This document shows, piece after piece, positions 58,901 through 64,000 of a stretch of 64,000 nt of DNA. The notes beneath the pieces are model-generated. The model was given only the letters and a program-made list of their open reading frames with translations. It did not search any database and was not told where the DNA came from. Position numbers and translations under genes: made by a program. Positions within the stretch are counted from its first letter, which is position 1, and every line of letters begins with the position of its first letter. The stretch is from Hedera helix (lineage: Eukaryota; Streptophyta; Magnoliopsida; Apiales; Araliaceae). The stretch is taken from NCBI GenBank assembly GCA_947179155.2, contig OX359282.1, forward strand, positions 32,914,221 to 32,978,220. Direction: 5' to 3'.

Positions 58901-61900
58901 ATTTTGAAGATCCATTTCCAGATCCTAATTAGATGAGACTTTTACAACATGGACCGAATCCACGTAATAATCTTTATGTGTCAGACCCTCGATTGAATGC
59001 AGTGGATGGATGAGCGAAATTAGATGTTGGAGATTTCAATAGAGATCAAGGGCCCGAAGAATTCTTCGATTGGTTTCATTGTTTGGAAAGCTTCTTTCGT
59101 TGGTATGAGCAAATTGATGAGAGAAAACTTTTTTTTACTGAAGCGAAGTTGAAAAGGACAACTCGTATTTGGTGAGATCAACATCCATGAAATTTATATA
59201 CAACTGCGAGAAGATGAGGAGATATAAAAGCTACCCTAACATGACGTTTTGTGCCTTCGGATTATTAGCAATGAGCATATTTACAGTTAACTGAGTTGGT
59301 GCATGGAAGTAGATTTGTAGCCGAATATACTTCAATGTTCTGCAGTTTGGTTACAAGGCCCGAATTCCGTGAGTTGAAGAAGTTTTAATCTCCATGTACC
59401 GTCGAAGATTAAATCTAGATATTGCAACTGGTGTAGCTTCATGTAAACTCCTGCTCTTGGATGATGACATTCAAGTTGCCACCAAAATGGAAGATAATTT
59501 GAAAGGAATTCTGCTAGGCCTCCAATACCAGTCCAAACTCGGAGTGAGTGTACTTTTGTGGGTCTTATTAAAAATAGACCAGTAGAAAGACCGCCTGAAA
59601 TCCCTTTAGCTACAAGCAGGCCGCCTAATCGTACCCCAAGTTCTTCTAATGCTAGCAACAACCATACGTCTAGGTGTTATAACTGTTGTGGTTTTGTTCA
59701 CATGTCTTTTGAGTGTCCTTTTTCGAAGATGAATGTTGCATTTTCTCCCTTTAAGCAACTTGTTGTTGTTGACAAAGAGTGTGGGAAAACTGACTTGAAC
59801 GAAGAGGTTTGCAAGCCGTTAGACGTCGAATATGAGCCTGATGAGCATGATTTGGAAGCTGATGCTCATTTGAAAGGATATTGAGGTATTCTTAGACTTG
59901 TACTTATTGCTTAGATACAAAAGGATGATCATAAAATACATCGTGGACGAATTTTTCAGACGCGAGTTAAATGTGCGGGACATGTATGCTCCCTTGTGAT
60001 TGATACTGGGAGTTGTACGAATGTTATCTCTAAGGAAGCAGTCAAGAAACTTGGGTTACAAGTTGGGTTTCACTCGGAGCCGTATGATGTTACATGAATT
60101 ACCAATACAAATTCGCGAGTTACCCAGAAGTATGTGGTTACATTTTCAGTTGGGAAGCTTAAGGATACTGTTATGTGTGATGTTCTACCCCTTACGGTTT
60201 GTTACATTATCTTAGGGCGTACATGACTATGGGATCGTCACGCACAACATTATGCTCGTGTTAATACTTATTAAATTGTTAAGGGGCAATACCAAGTTCA
60301 CTCTTACTTGTGCTCTCGACATGCCTAATTTGATGCTTGCTAAGAATTTCTTAGTGATCCGACGTGATTGTTCTTCTGTTGTTGAGTTTCTCTCAACGGA
60401 GGAGAACTGATGTAGGATAAGCTGACCATAAGACTTAGTTAGAACAATATAAAAGACTTTAGAAGCCCATAAATTATAAATTATATTTTAATTAGTTTTT
60501 GTTAATTTGTAGTTATCTTATTTTATTTAATTTGTGTTATTTTACTAAAGTCCATTTTAGGTTAAGAAAGTTGTCTATGAGTATTATAAATAGTGATGTA
60601 CTTTATTATTTTGATACATTGAATGATAAGAATTAATTGAATTTTGTGTGAGATTATCTCTGTGATATTTTCTCTTGTTCCCAGATACCCGTTCCCCATT
60701 AATTATCGTGTTTGATTATTTTCTATGTTCATTTCTCATTGATATTTTATTAATGTAAAGCTAAGAACTTCTTAAAATATTCAGCAAACAATAATTATTT
60801 GCTCTCAACTGATTAAAGATGAGGCACACAACTAACATCTGGAAATATTTTAAAGATATGGTCAACAGTGTAACTGGGAAGTATCTACAGATTCATAAGT
60901 TGGAGTGGCATTTTTTCCCTTACTATTACTTATAAACGGAATGAAAAGAACAAAAAGAAAAACTCTTCTTAATGTTTGAACCAGCCATACTAAGTTGTTA
61001 AGAATTTCTTGTTTTTACCAATATTGTTAACCAGAATGTTTATAGTTTTCTTTCTATTTCCTTGTTTTTGCCAAGTACATGTGAATGCTAAATGTTCTTT
61101 GTCATTATATACTTGATTTTGAAGGCCGACTTTGGATTCATGCTGCTGGTAAGGTCCCGGATCAAGCGACAATCAAAGCAATGGAAGACTTCTATACAGA
61201 AATCTATGCAGTGAATGGGATTACAGATCTCAAGTTCCCAGAGAATTACCCAGTTTCAAGACTTCTAGGTACTTATTATTTTTCTTCTTCTAATTCTAAC
61301 TTCTAAGAGTTTAACCTTTTCTTTTACCTTCATTCTTTTGACTATTAGTACTAAAGAAAAACTGAAATTATGTAAATTTCTAAAAGGGTACCATAAAATA
61401 TTATACCATTTCTCTAGAGATTGTAGTTTCATACTCATTTTTTTTAAATTATTTTTTTGAAATGTAGATGCGCTGGTCCTTGTGTTTCTGTCATAACTAT
61501 TATTTTCTACTGATGAAATTTGTAATCTAGGAAACACTATAGGTTATGATTTGATTGCAAGTGCAGTGACAGGTTTTTCCATGCCTTACAAAACATTACA
61601 CATGTTAAAGTAGAAAAAAAAAATGTTATTTTGCTTTGCGTTATATAATATACTGGGTGAATACTATATTTATGAGAAACTTTATCCCGGAACAGGTTGC
61701 GTTGAAGTGGTTGGTTGTGTTACACTTGATGAGCTAAGATGCTGGGAGGAGGTCCCAGAAGGGGTGGGCAACTATAACTCACATTTTCTCATTCTTCGTA
61801 CATACATTATGGGAAGGATGTGGCCTTTAGTTTAATCTTTGTGACTTTTATGTCGTTTTTATTCATGTAAAGCCAAATCATGTTTCTGTAGGTGAGGCTA

Positions 61901-62515
61901 GAAGGTCAAACAAATTTTTGCTGGCTTTGTGAGCAACCACAGGTTTAAAATTTCATTCAGATTTTAGTTTCTTGTTTCGTTACATTGAACTGTTGAATGG
62001 TGATGGTTCAATATGTTTCTATGGATATATTAAAGGAATAAGTTTTCACGAGTGCAGAAATTGATTGTGCCATTTGAAATGAGGGGGTATCAAGGTGTTT
62101 ATAATTTGGAGAGAAAGGTAAAGAAGAAAGATACCAGATGATACATTTTTTCTTTACTTGGTTAAGTTCCAATTCTGAGTGTTCTTATTCACTTCGTTTT
62201 TATTTTGTTTTTGTGGATATTTTCAAGATATTTGATTCAGCAGTCAGAGGCCTTTCTCCAGTACAAGCCCCGCTACCAGTTAAGTTTCCGGTTCCAAATC
62301 CACAAGATCGTTTCTCTTCAAAGCCCGGATCACATGTTGCTTACGTAGATGGGTCTGGTGCATTTGAAATGGAGAAATCACCAAGACTAGCTGCAGCCAT
62401 ATCTGGTGCACGAGAGGCTGCCACCCAATTCTCAAAGAAGAACCACTCTCAACCTCAAGAAAATGATCGACCCCATTTTACAAGAACAAGGAGCAAAGCA
62501 AGTGAAGAAGTTTAA
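55942..62515 (+). CDS. ASCH-domain protein (TRIP4/activating signal cointegrator 1-like, plant)
   Basis: Small protein with the ASCH (beta-barrel, RNA-binding-like) domain found at the C-terminus of the transcription coactivator TRIP4; the plant role is not established. Six exons: 55942-56104, 61125-61268, 61696-61763, 61892-61942, 62058-62117 and 62228-62515, all GT-AG and in phase, giving 257 residues. After a Gly-rich N-terminus (residues 7-20) comes LTMHQPWASLLVHGFKRIEG with the GxKxxExR signature at 40-47, then RLWIHAAGKVPDQATIKAME, FPENYPVSRLLGCVEVVGCV, FCWLCEQPQ, FEMRGYQGVYNLE and a PLPVKFPVPNP segment, followed by a basic, probably disordered C-terminus. Intron 1 is about 5 kb because a gypsy element sits in it. 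No damaging change was seen. Confidence 0.92.
57654..57965 (+). repeat. 5' LTR of the intronic gypsy element
   Basis: Starts TGATGTAGGACAAGC. The right limit is set by the primer-binding site two bases further on. It is clearly diverged from its partner, so the insertion is old. Confidence 0.75.
57967..57979 (+). other. Primer-binding site (initiator Met tRNA)
   Basis: TGGTATCAGAGCC matches the 3' end complement of plant initiator tRNA-Met, next to the LTR. Confidence 0.9.
58703..60235 (+). pseudogene. Gypsy gag and aspartic protease remnant
   Basis: A coiled-coil-like N-terminal part at 58703-58936 (MVNVGEINIKLDVYMLQKDE...) is followed in shifted frames by the capsid motif EEFFDWFHCLESFFRWYEQ near 59050-59110 and later a CCHC-type zinc knuckle, CYNCCGFVHMSFEC, at about 59677-59718. 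The aspartic protease active site reads LVIDTGSCTNVIS near 59993-60031. Frameshifts and many stops break it throughout (for example near 59010, 59176 and 60097). The coding part ends about 180 bases before the polypurine tract without any trace of RT. Confidence 0.8.
60408..60701 (+). repeat. 3' LTR of the intronic gypsy element
   Basis: Partner of 57654-57965, starting TGATGTAGGATAAGC after a purine tract and ending near GTTCCCCATTA. Confidence 0.7.
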
Positions 62516-63040
62516 GGACTAGTAAGTGAATCTGCTGGGGGCTCTGATGCTAAAGATCTGCCATGCAACAGCAGAGAATGGAAGATGTTAATGAACATAT
62601 AATGAAAGATTCCATTTGGATGCATGTCAAGTTATTCCCTTCTAACATACCTTACTGTAGCTGTATACTTCAGATGTTCACCAAGTATTATTTATAAAGT
62701 TTGCTTAGATTTTTCATGGGAAATAAAATCTCTGATATATACAACATATTTTCTACATAAAAGAAGACCACATATATTTCTCACCTATATTTCTTAGTAT
62801 TGGTCCAAAAATAACATAATACACCTAGTTTAAGATATTTAAAAGAGTTACTAATACAGTTTTGAACCAGCAATGCCAAGGTATTTTTACTGGAGTATAT
62901 CCATACCAAACTAGGTATCAAATTTAACCTTTTGAAATCAAAGTTTGACTTTTTTGAAGTAAAAAATTATAAAATTAATATGAAAGTATTTAATTTTAGT
63001 CATACATTGCTCGAGTATTGTAAACTAATAGTTGCTTATA
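62516..63040. other. 3' UTR and intergenic; no gene seen
   Basis: The first 200 bases or so are probably the 3' UTR of the ASCH gene. AATAAAAT at about 62722 could serve as its poly(A) signal. The rest is AT-rich. Confidence 0.45.
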
Positions 63041-63049
63041 TTTGCAAAG

Positions 63050-64000
63050 CGAATAGCATTTTGCAATTTGTTTGGGTATAAAGCTCGTCTTGTGCCTAAA
63101 GGCTTTCTCCAAGAAAATGGAATCGATTACACAGAAACATTCAGCACAGTGGTGAAGCCGACAACTATCCGCATTGTTCTCTCTTCTCTCGCCATATCTT
63201 CCTCTTGGTTCATTCGACGATTAGGTGTGAACAACACACTTCTAAATGGTTTTCTCAATGAAATTGTCTATATGCAAAAACCACCCGGGTATGAACATTC
63301 AGTTCTCAAAAATCATGTTTGTAAGCTTCACCGATCACTCTACAGCTTGAAACAAGCGCCTCGTGCATGGTACAAACGGTTATCTACTTCTCTCTTAGCT
63401 TTGTCATTTCACAATCAGACTCTTCTTTATTCATCTACAAAAGTGAGAACGCCATAATTCTTATGCTTGTTTACGTTGATGATATAATCATATCACTGGT
63501 AACAAGCAAGAGGAGGTTGTTGTCTCTATTATCAATGAGTTGCTTAAGGAGTTTGCATTGAAAGATCTTGGGATGTTGAATTTTTTCCTTGGAGTTCAAG
63601 TTATACCGACCCAAACAGGGGTCATACTTTCTCGGCAAAGTTGCATCGAGGATCTTATTGCTAAATTTTCAAAACCCATCACCACTCCTATATCTACTAC
63701 CGTTGAGGTACAACCAAATAATGCATCACTTTCTGACTTTACGAAGTACCGGCAAGTAGTAGGAGCCTTACAATATGTCACTTTAACTCGACCTGAACTT
63801 GCTTTTGCTACGCCAGCCAATTCATGCATAATCCGACTATAAGTAATTGGGTTGTAGTAAAAGGAATATTGCGATATCTATTACAAAATGGAACCATCTT
63901 TTACGTTACAAGCATTTTCTGACTCCGACTGGGCTGGCTCAACTATTGACAGAAAATCTACCGGTGGATTCGCTGTATATATGGGTAGTAACCTCATTTC
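63050..64000 (+). pseudogene. Degenerate Ty1/copia RT and RNase H (runs off right edge)
   Basis: The reading frames give YKARLVPKGFLQENGIDYTE, VVKPTTIRIVLSSLA, KLHRSLYSLKQAPRAWY, the catalytic YVDD near 63472, LKDLGMLNFFLGVQVIP, YRQVVGALQYVTLTRPELAFA and then the RNase H start SDSDWAGSTIDRKSTGGFA. At least three frame switches (near 63400, 63530 and 63840) break it. The first catalytic aspartate of RT, in the LDVNNAFL-type motif, is Gly here (LGVNNTLLNG near 63222-63250). It belongs to a different copia family from the element at 3767-10035. No LTR is inside the window. Confidence 0.85.

Larger units (their letters stand above)
57654..60701 (+). mobile_element. Ty3/gypsy gag-protease-only element inside ASCH intron 1
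   Basis: Two direct repeats of about 300 bp (57654 to about 57965 and 60408 to about 60701) begin TGATGTAGGA and share ATTATAAATAGTGATGTACT near their 3' parts; they are the LTRs. Directly after the first lies TGGTATCAGAGCC (57967-57979), the initiator-methionine-tRNA primer site. GGAGGAGAAC before the second LTR is the polypurine tract. Between them are gag and protease remnants but no RT, RNase H or integrase. GTTAT before and ATTAT after the element may be a worn target duplication. It has the same orientation as the gene. Confidence 0.85.

Noticed and set aside
1..64000. tRNA, rRNA and CRISPR arrays
   Set aside because: No tRNA box motifs in a foldable context, no rRNA-like GC-rich blocks, and no regularly spaced repeat-spacer arrays were seen; the direct repeats found are micro- or minisatellites.

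Overview
The window looks like a plant nuclear chromosome, most likely a eudicot. It is very AT-rich. Its three clear host genes are plant-type (a PHT1 phosphate transporter, a spliced PP1 catalytic subunit and a spliced ASCH-domain gene) with GT-AG introns. Most of the rest is decayed plant transposable elements: Ty1/copia, Ty3/gypsy, CACTA and many MITEs. No bacterial operon, rRNA, tRNA or CRISPR array was seen.

Layout. 1-2340: pol-less Ty3/gypsy remnant on the minus strand (3' LTR, polypurine tract, gag). 2700-3720: minisatellite with a (TA)n block, then a fold-back array of hairpin units. 3767 to about 11000: nearly full-length Ty1/copia element on the minus strand, with one recognised LTR (3767-4217), gag with an internal 393-bp duplication, protease, integrase, RT and RNase H, carrying seven in-frame stops and one frameshift. 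11230-11960: extreme AT-rich simple sequence. 11975-15096: CACTA-type accessory (PTTA-like) gene followed by a 439-bp CACTA-like terminal piece. 15180-19200: fold-back MITEs and a probable old LTR remnant. 22495-24111: intact PHT1 phosphate transporter on the minus strand. 26800-43300: diverged tandem copy of the PHT1 neighbourhood in which no PHT1 gene remains; two solo LTRs of one family, each with its own 5-bp target-site duplication, sit inside it. 44320-47200: Tat-like Ty3/gypsy remnant with an integrase tail on the plus strand and an antisense coding region. 51365-54638: PP1 gene on the minus strand, three exons. 55942-62515: ASCH-domain gene on the plus strand, six exons, with a gag-protease-only gypsy element inside its 5-kb first intron. 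63050-64000: degraded Ty1/copia RT and RNase H running off the right edge.

How the genes relate. The PP1 and ASCH genes are divergent, about 1.3 kb apart between start codons, so that interval should hold both promoters. The PHT1 gene is the survivor of a local tandem duplication whose second unit was filled by retrotransposon and MITE insertions. Several gypsy remnants keep gag (one also protease) but lack RT and integrase, which is the structure of non-autonomous gag-only elements.

Limits. Everything was read by eye from the sequence. Splice sites come from GT-AG rules plus family conservation. Element boundaries are firm only where target-site duplications or polypurine tracts are quoted.
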